This document shows, one piece after another, positions 1 through 10,826 of a DNA stretch of 64,000 nucleotides (position 1 is its first letter; each line of letters begins with the position of its first letter). The stretch comes from Biscogniauxia marginata. Taxonomy: Eukaryota > Ascomycota > Sordariomycetes > Xylariales > Xylariaceae. The notes beneath the pieces are model-generated. The model had not been told where the DNA came from. It saw only the letters and a list, made by a program, of their open reading frames with translations, and searched no databases. The stretch covers positions 310,001-374,000 of the forward strand of contig MU404079.1 of NCBI GenBank assembly GCA_022695795.1, in the 5' to 3' direction. Position numbers and translations under genes: made by a program.

Positions 1-765
1 GGAATCGACTAAATCTAAGGTGGTAACCTCAGTTCCGAGCAAGAACATGGCGTAGAACACTGCGGAATATTCATTATAAGCAGAGGATGAAGGTGGTAGC
101 TAGTTACTTCTAGCATATTAATTTAATTTTTGGAACAACGCAGCTTTTCATTAAGGGGAGATATCGCACGCAAACCTAGTGCCCTGAGGCCATGGAGCTG
201 AGGGATACTTGACTAGCCTAGGGGTCAAGGACAGTCATCTACTCTGACCACACTTATTCTCACTCCTAAATCCCTACAAGCCATCCACTTAGAGACGCCG
301 GCACTAGACAGTGTACAAGACATTTTCTTCGACGTTAAGCTATTTGCGTTTCGCGGTTGCGGCCCCGGTTGAGCATCCCATTTTGAGAGAGTGAACGAGG
401 ATGAGCCTTAATACCATTGAAATTTGGGTACTAGAGAAAAGTACGCTCTTATAAATATATACATGGAAATGAAATCCGCTAATACGCAGAGTTGTCGACA
501 CAACCAAGATAACGCCGCCGCATCACCAATTCCGTATATATCGTAACCATAACCCTTCCCCTTTCCCCACCATCCGTCCAAATATACAAAAAAAAGAGTA
601 TATAAATATAATACAGAATAGAAGTTGAGAGAATTGTTCATAAATCCTTGTTTTAAAAAAAAAAAAACAATCATGCAGCACCGTCAAGGCGAGAAGAAAA
701 CATGACAAACGTAAACTCGTGATTCAATACTCTAGGCTGACACGTGGGTAATTTTTTCCTTTTTT
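1..765. other. Intergenic, no gene seen
   Basis: No reading frame here has coding character. The stretch is AT-rich, with poly-A/T runs around 580-670. It forms the downstream flank of the minus-strand secreted-protein gene that ends at 766. Confidence 0.6.
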
Positions 766-1539
766 TCACGTCCGCCCCTTGTAGAACGTCACAGCGAGAC
801 GGCCGCTCCCCGACCTGATGACGGGGTTCCCGTGGTGGTCGTCGATGTAAGCCTTCGCGTAGCCCAGGATGCCGGCGAGGTAGTCCCTGGGAACGAACAG
901 GATGTCGAGGGGGTTATCCAGGGCCTCGGTCTCGCCGATGACCCGGACGCCGTTGTCCTTGGCCTTGTAGGCGCCGGGGGGCGCGCCGTCGAGCAGCCAG
1001 TCGTCGAAGCCCGTCCTGGCGCCCGTGCCGTCGAGCGCCTCCACCTCGGCGGCCCCGTCGCAGCCCTTGATCAGCGAGACGTTGCCCCACCCGACGCCGT
1101 CGTCCGCGCCCACGTTGACCTCGACCCACGTGCCGAGCCGGTGCGGCCTGCCGTCGAGGTTCATGGCCGCCGTGCCGCGCACGACGCGCCCCTGGAACCC
1201 CGCCGCCAGCGCCACGAACCGCGTGCCCCCCGCCGCCACCGCGACGTACTTGAGCGGCACGCAGTCGCACGAGTTCTGGTAGATGAAGTAGGTCGCCTCC
1301 GCGTCGCCGCGGTTCGCTATCCGCAGGCCGTAGCGCTTGCCGTCGTCGTCGTCGCCGTGCACCTCCTCGGCCGAGCCCTGGCAGCCTGCTGAGATTGCGC
1401 AGAACGGCTCCCGGGGCAGGGTGGAGGGATCCCGCGCGGTCCTGAGGAGTGACGCGTCTGACTGGGCCGAATCCTGACCGATCGGTACAGCGGCCGAGAA
1501 AGCCAGGAGACCGGCGATCGTGAAGATGGAGCGCAGCAT
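766..1539 (-). CDS. Secreted protein of unknown function, 257 aa
   Basis: This single-exon frame encodes 257 aa. It opens with a clear signal peptide: MLRSIF followed by a hydrophobic stretch ending near AAVP at about residue 18. The mature part has five or more cysteines, including a close pair in NSCDC (about residue 90) and one in KGCDG (about residue 158). It also has a Gly-rich beta-type pattern with LGTWVEVNVG, WGNVSLIKG and ALDGTG. That pattern recalls small secreted beta-sandwich proteins of fungi, including thaumatin-like ones, but I cannot place it in a named family. No membrane segment or GPI signal is seen at the C-terminus (ends in TFYKGRT). Codon use is strongly GC3-rich, unlike the AT-rich flanks, which supports real coding. 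The product is probably extracellular; effector or wall roles are only conjecture. Confidence 0.8.
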   Translation of the reverse strand: MLRSIFTIAGLLAFSAAVPIGQDSAQSDASLLRTARDPSTLPREPFCAISAGCQGSAEEVHGDDDDGKRYGLRIANRGDAEATYFIYQNSCDCVPLKYVAVAAGGTRFVALAAGFQGRVVRGTAAMNLDGRPHRLGTWVEVNVGADDGVGWGNVSLIKGCDGAAEVEALDGTGARTGFDDWLLDGAPPGAYKAKDNGVRVIGETEALDNPLDILFVPRDYLAGILGYAKAYIDDHHGNPVIRSGSGRLAVTFYKGRT

Positions 1540-3999
1540 AGTGGATTTAAGGTTTGTTGATCAAGTAAGGAGCGACAGCGATATAGAGATATATTGGGAT
1601 AAGGAATTGCCCGTGAAAATATCACGCAGCCCTACTAGGAGTCGGGGGCCAAACTCGATGGGTTCTCTTTGGGGAAAGAGATCCGTCTCATAGACGACGC
1701 CGTGGGTAATCCACGCTTTATATCGCCGGGGTTGCTGTTGTGCTCCTCGACTCCCCACGGCTCGCGAACAATCCAACACTCCACACCATTAATCGTCGAT
1801 ATGGATCCAGGGCACCAATCCCCTCCAGCGGGGGTCCTTTTTTCCCGCTCGTGTTGGCCCATAGGACCAGGCTCCGAAAGCCACCATCTCACCCGGGACC
1901 TTGGTTTCGCGGTGAAATGACGGATGGTGTCACCGGAGAAAAAAGAGTCCAGAAATATGCTGACTCGCTTGTTTCATGTTGATCTGCTAATTTCTGGGCA
2001 GGGCCTGTCAGCCGCCTCGTGGCGGCCGGTTTAGTCAGATCCTCCAGGAGCTTTCGAATTGTCGAAGTCAGCTTGAATTTTGACTCGACTGCGCACAATT
2101 GACAGACGCCCTTACGCCAGTGGCGAAGTGTCTCGGCCTGGTATTTATGTTGTCGACTTTGGCCTCCTGTAGGATTTCTAGCTTGGCGCGTGGGGGCCAG
2201 GGGTCATACTCACCTTTAGGTCATGAATCAGATATCAACGTGGCCGGATGACGGCGGATCATCCCAGTAAAATTCTTACTTACATTCACTTAATCTCGAC
2301 TCTCTCGTCGATACTCTAGTGTGACTTCAGCCGGGTTGTGCTCCGTAGCGTAGCATATAGGTGCAGATTTAAACGGCGGCTAGCGAGTCAGTGTTTGACC
2401 CTATCCGACTACGGAGCTCAGAGTCTCAAAAGGAGAATCCGTGGTCTAGATTTATTTCTCAATTGCCGACTGATCCTTGTCATTTGTATAATATTTGGGG
2501 GGGAGAAGTGGAGGACGGCTGGTAGTTGGTTATTGGTGGTCTTGATAACATCCTGCATATTCGGGTGTTGGATATAGGATATTCAGGTACCGTAGGGACC
2601 CAATTCGCCGAGTGGATGATGCCAAGGATAACGTCAAGGGCCTTGCAATAAATCTATAATTGGCACGAGGAAACCTGATTGAATTTCGAGAGGAGGGTAT
2701 CGGCTGAGCTGGCACTCCTCGATTAATAAGTAAGCATTCTGCAGCTGAGCTAGCCCGTTGACAGAGCCAGTAGCATAGGTTGAAAGGAATGAAAAGGTTA
2801 GCAACTTGCTACAAATAGATTGAAATTTGTCACACAACATTCACACACCCGAAAGCGTTATCATATGCTGTAAAACCTCCCTCGTAACGATAGCTTTTCA
2901 AAGTGATGTTCACTGTGCTTAACTGCCTCATGAACGTCTTCGGTACTTGTATGTCAAGGGAAAACTAATCCCAAGAGTCAAGAGAGATGTATCGTTTTGG
3001 CAGAAGGTATTAATAGGGGGTTTAATACATGGCTGGTTTGGACACATACTTATTTCCATAATATTTCGTGGAGTTCTTATAATTACGCTAATGCTTTCGG
3101 CTTGTCTATCAGAAACAAAGGCGTTTACGCTTATTATTAGTAAGCACCAAGCCTAGAGGCTTGCAGCGGTGAAGCAGCGGGTGGTACCAGGTGAGATGGG
3201 AAACGAAGAGGGTTTAAGTGTAAAAGGACCACTTCCGTAATAGCTTTAGTTCTAGTTCTTCGGGTAACAACTTCTTTGATACACCTCCACATACTAGCTA
3301 GCATACATCCTGACGCCGTCTTATTTGTCAGTTTTATATATATGCGATTTTTAATATATTTTATATTATATTGATCTCTTGGCTTTAGGTCAATTAGTGA
3401 AGTGTTAATCTTGAAGTTATAGGTAGCACTTAAAAGAGAGAGAAAGGAGGATCGATACTCTCATTCTACAAGAATCACCATTTGCAGTAATGTTAGGAGT
3501 GTTGCTATAATGAGACGTCAAACATGAAGCACATATACTGTGAGTGTAGCCAATTGCGGTCGTGATAAGAGAGTATATGATGTTGCCTATTAGTCATAAA
3601 CAACAGGCCGTGGTCTAACAAAATTATGACAAACTGGATCGAAAAGGACCACATTGAAAAGTCCGCCTAAAAGACTACCATATCAAGCCTTAACATGGCA
3701 TTCTAGTAGCTATTTTATGAAATCCAATCCTTTTCATTCCTTTCCATTCATCAATATTGCTAGCTCTGCCCTTTAACAGCTAGAAAGCTAGTACTTATAC
3801 TTTCTTATAGCGGATGTTGTGAATAAATAACTAAACATATTCCTTAGGACTTTGCTGCTGTGCCGAGCTTATTCTTACTTAGTGTCGTTGATAATCATGC
3901 TCACTTCAATTTAGTTCTCCGGATCGAGAAGAAACTTCGTAACGCGCGTGCATCCTGCCGCTACTGCCACCGACAGGAGCGGACGGCCAGATACATCCT
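1540..3999. other. Intergenic, no gene seen
   Basis: The first 300 bases are the promoter and leader of the minus-strand secreted-protein gene. The rest, especially 2600-3900, is AT-rich with many short stop-interrupted frames. No domain, tRNA or transposon signature was recognised. Confidence 0.5.
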
Positions 4000-6405
4000 T
4001 GGCTAACATATTTGACTCATATTTCCACAGGTGCATTGGATATGAGTTCTCGATCCGTCTCGCCCGACTCTAGGATTAGGGATGGGTGGTTAGAATTATC
4101 TCTGTCTAGGTTGGCTCTGGCCTTTAAGAGAAGCTTTACAGCATCAGCCGAGGCCCCCAACTACGGCCATGCGAAACATCGAGACAGCTTCCTCTGTCAC
4201 GTACCTAGTTAGCATCAACACCCCTCTTGAGAATCCTATCAGTGATTAGCCACGGCGTTCCTAGTATCTGGGCCTGCTAACGCGGCGGCGAGAGGACTGC
4301 CCCTAGGGCTTGCCAACAAGGTGGGCGTCGGCTCCACGGTCTAGAAGCCATTGGACCATTCCCAAGTTATCATGAAACGCGGCATAGTTCAATGCGATGT
4401 GGAAAGGCTCGCATATAGTGTTCATGTCGATGCCTTCCTTGCTCGTACAAGCGACCCGCGATTCCGAACAGTCCCTTCTATCGCAGCCGCCATGAGGTAC
4501 GTGCCATAGCTACTGCTCATCTTCGAATGGCCAACGTTCTAGTCAAGTAAGAATTTCACCATCCTTACTTTACTTTCGAAAATAGCTAGATGTAAATGAG
4601 TACTTCCGTCATTTACCTGCAGACGAAGCTGCGCTTTGTGCTGGATGAGCAGCTTCTTCATGCCGTCGATATTGCCACCTCTAGCGCAACGATGTACTGC
4701 TGTTTTCCCGTCATCAAGCTGCAAGTTAGGCGAGTCCATATTTCGCTGGTTCCCAAGGTAACAGCGGGTGACCTCGATTCGACCAAAAAAACGTGCCTTT
4801 GCAAAGGGTGTCCCCCATTCTCTGGTCTGGTGGCGAGGATCTGCACCTCTTTTGAGTGGTAGTTCTGTGATCTCCGGACTCACCCTACTTGCCGTATATA
4901 AGGGTACCCTACCTCTATTATCTGACTTGTTGACGTCTAACTTTGAGTTGCTTCTTGGGAGGGCCTGAAATATTTTGACATAGCCGTATAAGCCCGTGTT
5001 ATAAAGAGGTGTTTGTCATATATGTCGGTGGCGTTTATATCCACATCGTTCGCTAGGAGGAACTCGGAGGTCTCTAGACAACCCATTCTTCTAGCTATCA
5101 ACAGTGGTGTTTGTCACCAGTCATCTCTAGCATCAGGCCCCTTTGCCCCAGCCTCGTGGAGCAATCGAACTGCTGTGGGTGATTCAAGTGCTAAAGCTAA
5201 ATATAATAGTAGGGATTTCTTGATCGTTTCTCGTCGGGCTTGTTGCAATCGCATTTTTGTTACCGGAGAAGAGCTTTCAATACAGCCTCATATCTTAAAA
5301 CCACCTTCGAGTGGAATGGAAACTCCAGCTCTTTCCTGGTGTCCAGAAAATCCTCGACTATTTTAACATGACTGTATCGAAAGCTGTTTTGCCGTTCTTG
5401 TCCTTTTTTTTTCTTTTTTTTTTCTTTTAATATATTTTAAGTTTATCTGCAGCTCCTGAGATATAAGATGGAGCCTCTTGCGGGCAGCAAGATGCAGCAG
5501 GGCCTCTTGTTCTTCTGTGCAAGCGTTAGTATCGGTTTTGAAACTAATTAGAGCCTTCACCATGGCCAAGGCTCCAATATTAGCTGCTCTATGCAGGCAA
5601 GTCTGGCCAGAATAATTAACGGTCTCAATTTTTATCAGTTCTGACTTGTACATCAAAGTGTGCTCCATGAGCATGGAGAAGACGACGGTGTTGCCACTTT
5701 TAACGGCTTGATGGAAAATTGGGTTTCCAGACGGGCCAAGGACTTCTAAGTCTTCTCTCGTGTGGCCTTGCTTGGTCCTTGAGCAGCGCTTGAACAATCT
5801 CAAAGTGGCCACTCATGGCTGCGAGCTGCAATGGAGTTCGCAGACTGCTAGTGGCGAGTACTAATGGTAGATCCAGTAGTTCCTCTCTATCATTACATGG
5901 ACGGCAGGAGCCTATGTTGCCTTTTTGCAGCAAGATAGTGCGGACAAACCATTCGATATTTGGGCGTGCAATGGGACGTTAGATTGCTATTTAATATCTC
6001 GATGATTGGTATTGTGCCCATTGCGTGCAGATGAGTTAAGCGCGTTGTGTTTATCTTGGTCTCTCCATATTATCATGGTAGGATCGACGTGGAGCAGGTC
6101 CTCAGCCACCTGTACCTGTCCGCCTGCCGCTGCAAGACCGCGCCGATCTAGCCTTGAAGCGTAGCAGCATTCGTACAGATTCCTAGTCCAGACGTTTTCA
6201 CATACCTGAGAGCGCAAGACTTTAGGAAATCATAGCGTGTACGCCAGTATGAGGAAGGCATCTCGCGCATCTCGCGCATCTGCACTCTACCTGATTGCAC
6301 CAATGGAATTCCGACTATTATTGTCAGCTCGCGTACGCCGATGGCGGGACAGTCCGTACCTCTATGCCTAGCTAGGTGCTCACTCGCTGGGCTGGTTTGT
6401 GTCAT
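4000..6405 (-). pseudogene. Decayed ankyrin-repeat protein gene
   Basis: Minus-strand translation gives ankyrin-repeat units scattered over all three frames and broken by stops and frameshifts. Clear units, read 5' to 3' on the minus strand, are: AAAGGQVQVAEDLL near 6120-6070; TPLQLAAMSGHFEIVQALL near 5837-5780; TCLHRAANIGALAMVKALI near 5602-5545; a unit near 5190-5040 (ARRMGCLETSEFLLANDVDI) with an in-frame TGA at 5114-5116; KTAVHRCARGGNIDGMKKLL near 4706-4645; MVQWLLDRGADAHLVG near 4370-4320; and GASADAVKLLLKARANLDRD near 4165-4100. A frame change lies near 5775, and a T-rich low-complexity stretch at 5400-5440 interrupts the array. Intact fungal ankyrin proteins of this kind are long cytosolic scaffolds, often with N-terminal NACHT or F-box domains; none was recognised here. 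Nonsense and frameshift decay suggests loss of function, perhaps with RIP-type C-to-T change. Boundaries are approximate. Confidence 0.8.
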
Positions 6406-8092
6406 CTCCCTTCTTCATCTCCATCCACAAGGGACAGAAAATGATGAAAGAATACACAAAAAGACGGAAGAAATGTCCTCGGAAGAAGTTCCAAAAATTC
6501 TCCAGCCCGAACGAGTCGAGCTGGAAGTGGTCATAGTATAGTTTTCAACTAGCAAAAAGACGCACTCGGATTGCTCCTCACTGTGACGCCTAAAGCCCGT
6601 GCACTAGGATGAGGAGAAAAAGATCAAGAGGAAGAAGAGGTCTTGGGGGGAGGGGAGGGGAGGGGAGCAGGTATTTATATGCTTGGGGAAATGGACATGT
6701 GGGGCCACAATCACTCGTGACTCATTCATTACCTATTCTGCCTTATTGTTCCCACTGTCCTTCCTGGCCAATCAATCGGAGATGGCGATCCACACCAGGA
6801 CAATAAGGTTGCCATGTACCTAAGTACCTAGTATCTACATAGGTACATATGTACATGTAGAAGAAGGCACCTGATGGACAATTGAAAGTCAAAAAAGTCT
6901 GCGTGAAACCTTAGGTAATACCCCAGGTTCATGCACTTTCCATCGTCCTGACTTGAATGTCTAGTTAGAAACATGTCAGATTTTATTACGATTAAACTTC
7001 ATATCAGAAACCGACCTAGCCTCTATCCAAAGATTAAATTCATTCGGCCAGGTCCTTGGTAGCATACATGTAGATGCTCACTACGCTCAACTCTCATACG
7101 AAAGACGACAAACTTTGTGGGAAAAGAGAACCAGAAATAGGGTAAACTATACATGGTTACTCCGATAACCACCTCGTTGATGTCCCACTAGGTATCTTGC
7201 TCATTTTGGTGCGCGGTTACCAGCATAGTTCCTTTTCCAATTCTGGGCACCTTCTACGTATATTAGATACACAACCTTGGCTTTCCATACTTTAAATCGG
7301 TGCCAAAGATGAGATGGGAGAAAGGGATCTATGAATCGGACAACCACTCGTTGATGACTTCCTACTAACTGCGAAGAACAGGGAAGAACGGGGGAGCTCC
7401 ACCCCATTTTGACAAGTTGCACTCTCCATTCATCAATCAAGTCCTGTACGAGAGTAAGATGCAGACAAGAAACTTTCGACCCTGTCGGGAACGAGGGGGA
7501 GGAACCCCCTAAATCGACATTTTTATTTTGGCACTTGCGACTTCACTGTAACATGGTCCACACTATCACGAAGTTTCACAGCAAGGGGTTCGACTGTACG
7601 GGACTTCTCTATCATGTTAGACAAACGACAACAATACACTTCTGATCTTCAGAACCAGAACTCCACATCCAAGCCCCAGAGGGAACCCGCATTATTCAGA
7701 GCCCCTTGTTGGTGCGTACACAGACTATAATCAGTCTAGCTGAGGAGTGGCCTGATAGTTTCACTAGGCACCCGAGACAGACATCAGCACGTGGCCGAGA
7801 GGATTCGTCTTGCGAAGCTCGAGAATACTCGAATGGGAATTAGAGGTGAGTTGGAAAAAAAAAAAATCGAACGTGGTATCAATCACTATGGATGCTATGC
7901 CCAGATTATCTCTTCTATGCCCTCCCCCCCTTTTTTTGTCATGCCTGGTATCTCAATTATTGCCCGTCTTTGTGCCACCACATCCACATTAAGATCTGAT
8001 GATTGCACTCTCAGTCCTGCACTGTCCCCCGACATTTCAGCAATCGGGGCAACCATTATGTCTTCCAACAAATTATTATCGGGGGTTATTGT
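6406..8092. other. Intergenic, no gene seen
   Basis: A G-rich purine patch lies at 6640-6670, and the first AGGTA/TACCT-type motifs appear around 6820-6860. A C- and T-rich run sits near 7920-7940. Short frames here lack coding character. Confidence 0.5.
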
Positions 8093-8602
8093 TTAAATAC
8101 CGCCATCATCCAGGCTGGCGCCATTGTCGTCCTCGGTTCCCCTACGCTCGTCCTCGTCCTTGTCATTGCCATCGCGGTGGTGCTTGAAACAACGGTTGTT
8201 CTGGTCTGTAAGGCCGCCGCCGAAAAGCAATGGTCAGCGGAAGATGGCACATAATATTATACACATACACGAGAAGAAAGAAGCAAGAGCTGATGACGAC
8301 GACGACACTTAATAGAGAAAAATGAGGGGGTAATGGCACTTACAGCACTCTCGGAAGCAGGTGCCGCACGTCTCGCTACCGTCTATGCACTCCGCGGTGC
8401 AGTCTCTAACGCAGAATCCCGGGTTATAATGACACCGGAAGTTGTCGCCGTAGGGTCGCAGGGGGTAGCCCAGCACGTCGCTGACGGTGTCTAGGATTGT
8501 GCCCGGTAGGTCTCTGAGGGGACCAGGGGTACTTATGGCTGGGAGCGGCAGTGCGATGGTCGTTGCTACGAAGAGCGCCGTGATGAAGGATATAGCACGC
8601 AT
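8093..8602 (-). CDS. Small cysteine-rich secreted protein (effector-like), two exons
   Basis: The proposed start is the ATG at 8602-8600. It is the first ATG directly followed by a signal peptide (MRAISFITALFVATTIALPLP), so the longer upstream frame is taken as leader. Exon 1 is 8602-8344 and ends at GAGTGCT|GTAAGT. The intron is 8343-8206 (138 bp, acceptor CTTACAG). Exon 2 is 8205-8093, ending in TAA. The spliced product is 123 aa. Unspliced, the frame would end soon after in CHYPLIFLY. Spliced, it gains a further cysteine (YQNNRCFKHH) and a long charged acidic tail (GNDKDEDERR). The mature protein has eight cysteines clustered at about residues 57-92 (C-x6-C-x3-C-x3-C then a dense TC/TC/EC/RC series), which suggests four disulfides. 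Size, signal peptide and Cys density match fungal candidate effectors or antimicrobial-type proteins. No known family was recognised, and the tail after the Cys core is unusual. Confidence 0.72.
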
Positions 8603-10610
8603 TTTGATTATTGTGATTTTACTTTTCTTTTTTGGAGTCGTTGTAAGAGGAAGGTCAGCTTGGAAGTTGATAGAGGCGAGTATCGTATGGAACGTGATGA
8701 GAATAAGGGATTTCGATTGGAAAGTTGACTCGGCGGGTTCTGCTGATATGCTTTTGATGATTGTTGTAGAGGCTGATGAGGATGAGGACGATGATGGTGA
8801 TGATCTAGAAAAATCAACTCCCAACCACCTGCCTCAATTCAGGATCTTATACTCCTCCATGCTCGCGGGCGACGACATCCTGCCCTGCAGAGGGAGGCCG
8901 AAGCGAAACGCAGAAAAGAATCGAGGGGCCGATAACTAGCTTTGGAATTCGAGAACACAATTCACCAAATATAACGGCCGAAGATTCCTGACCTACTTAG
9001 CTTCTCCCCCGTCAGTTCACGTGCTGAAGATTCCGCGTGAGGCTCCATCATGTCTCAGCCCTCTCTCAATAGGGCAATGAGCTCAATAGACCTAGTAAAA
9101 ATTTCCGCGCCGCTGGTGAGCAAGGGATCTCGGATTTGGCCCCCCTTGAAATCAAGCGACATTGCTGTCCCCAAGTAGGTGGCCCTATTCGATGGATATT
9201 TGGTTTTGAATTCCGATTACCCTTGAAACGAAGCTCAGGGCTATTAGGTACGACGAGAGTCTCATTGGTTATTGGTAGTCTCAAACCACATGGCAAAGGG
9301 CAAGGCTTTCATGCTGCCCCCTTGTTACAACCCTAAGAATTATCGTGATGTGATTGGTCGTCGTGTCGCGATTAGACGCGACTCTTTCGCGCCTTGCGCC
9401 TTCTGAAAGGGATATAGCTCTTTCGTTTTAAGACGAAGGGATAGAAGGGCTCGTGTGCATTTAATATCAATGGAAATTCAATTTACTCCTCGATACAATA
9501 ACTAGCTATAGCATAGGCTTTGGAGGATTCAAAAACTTAATATAAAGATGGTATCTGTCTTGATTCACCAAACTTCCGATGGGACACAATGCTACTAAGT
9601 ATTTAAAATGAGGCCTACTAAACTGTAACCTAGGACGTTCCTAAGCGATTACTGGTTAAGGGATGTTCTATTTAGGTAGTTGAGAGGACATTATAAGAAT
9701 TTGCATATTGGAAAGTTAGACAGACAGTAACCAAACTATAGTTTCTCCCTTAAATATCATTATGTAATGTCTATGCGAATAGTAGCCAATTGTTCTCCCA
9801 ATCCCTCAACAGTTCATTAACGCTGTCAATTAATCACAGAGTGAAACAAAGCGATGGAAATAAATACTATTATCATGCTCTATCTACGACGGAGAACAAA
9901 GTGTACAGCGATTCTAGAACCAATGCGATCGCTAGCTGGTTTATTATAATGATTTAAAGTCGTATTCTATATCTCTAATGGCTTGGGGAAAATAGAAAAA
10001 GAAAAGGTACCTTTATAACCCACAGCAATCAACAAGGAAGACTCATCGGAAGAATCTAGGAAGAATCATTAAGGAAGGAAGCGTTGAAAAGCCCTTCGAG
10101 GGACAAAGGACTTCCAAACCCCAAGTCTCTATATTAAGATGTACCGAAGATCTTGCACCACTATCGAACAAAGACGACCAAGGCCGAGATTCTGCATGTC
10201 TTCGTGAAAGATACAGATTGTCTTTTAGCCATGCTATTAATAGAAAGACAATAGACAATATATATTTAAACCCATCAGCATCCACCCTCGTGATCGCGAC
10301 TCTTTCCGGCACCACCTCATCTTTCTCATAAGGCATCCAATATCTCATTCATTCACTCATTAGAGACTGGCTTTTTTTTTCCCCACTGATATACTTCATT
10401 TCTCACCAACTAGCCAATTTACGAGTTTTCTCCTTACGTAGCCCCCTTTCAAATACCAGCGTACCTACTACCTTAGTAATATTTCACCTTCATTCGCAAC
10501 AACAACCACAACTCACGTCATATAAATAAAAACTCCTATACTACATACTATACTATATTATACTATTTTTCTTCCACGACAACGACACATAAAACAAAAC
10601 AAAACAAAAC
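8603..10610. other. Intergenic, AT-rich, no gene seen
   Basis: 8603-8820 is the leader of the minus-strand Cys-rich secreted-protein gene. 9470-10000 is strongly AT-rich without coding signal. Just upstream of the small secreted peptide at 10611 lie TATA-like A/T stretches (10545-10565) and a leader made of AAAAC repeats directly before the ATG. Confidence 0.5.
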
Positions 10611-10826
10611 ATGCAACTCACCAAGCACCTGATCCTCGCCTGCGCCGCCCTCAGCGCCGCAGCGACAGGCAGCATCATCCCGGTGATCCGCGGCGGGGTC
10701 CCTGTCCCGGTACCCACCGCCAGCCACGCGGCGCGCTCCAACGTCGCGGGCGACGTGCTGCTCCCGGATCACTTCGCCGCCGTGCAGGCGGATCGGCGGA
10801 AGGCGCAGCAGAACGCGAGACGATAA
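10611..10826 (+). CDS. Small secreted peptide, 71 aa
   Basis: This 71-aa frame begins MQLTKHLILACAALSAAATG, a typical signal peptide with probable cleavage near residue 19-20. A short mature part follows with a PVPVP motif and a basic Gln/Arg-rich C-terminus (DRRKAQQNARR). Mature cysteines are absent. The start lies in a good fungal context (repeated AAAAC directly before ATG), and codons are much more GC-rich than the surrounding AT-rich DNA; both support a real gene. No family was recognised. It could be a secreted peptide or a short structural wall peptide. No Kex2-type peptide repeats are visible. Confidence 0.6.
   Translation: MQLTKHLILACAALSAAATGSIIPVIRGGVPVPVPTASHAARSNVAGDVLLPDHFAAVQADRRKAQQNARR

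Noticed and set aside
832..1392. 186-codon plus-strand frame opposite the secreted protein
   Set aside because: It is antisense to a signal-peptide protein with matching codon bias. It is open only because the sense strand is GC-rich, and its composition is Ala/Val/Arg repeats.
7791..8096. 101-codon plus-strand frame
   Set aside because: It overlaps exon 2 end and the 3' flank of the minus-strand Cys-rich gene, contains a poly-A/poly-C stretch, and has no domain or codon bias.
8603..8824. N-terminal extension of the Cys-rich protein upstream of 8602
   Set aside because: The extension is low-complexity Ser-rich and would bury an obvious signal peptide inside the protein; it is better explained as leader.
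10043..10348. 101-codon minus-strand frame starting MRYWMPYEKDEVV
   Set aside because: The first about 25 residues look protein-like, but the rest does not. No splice model or family was found.
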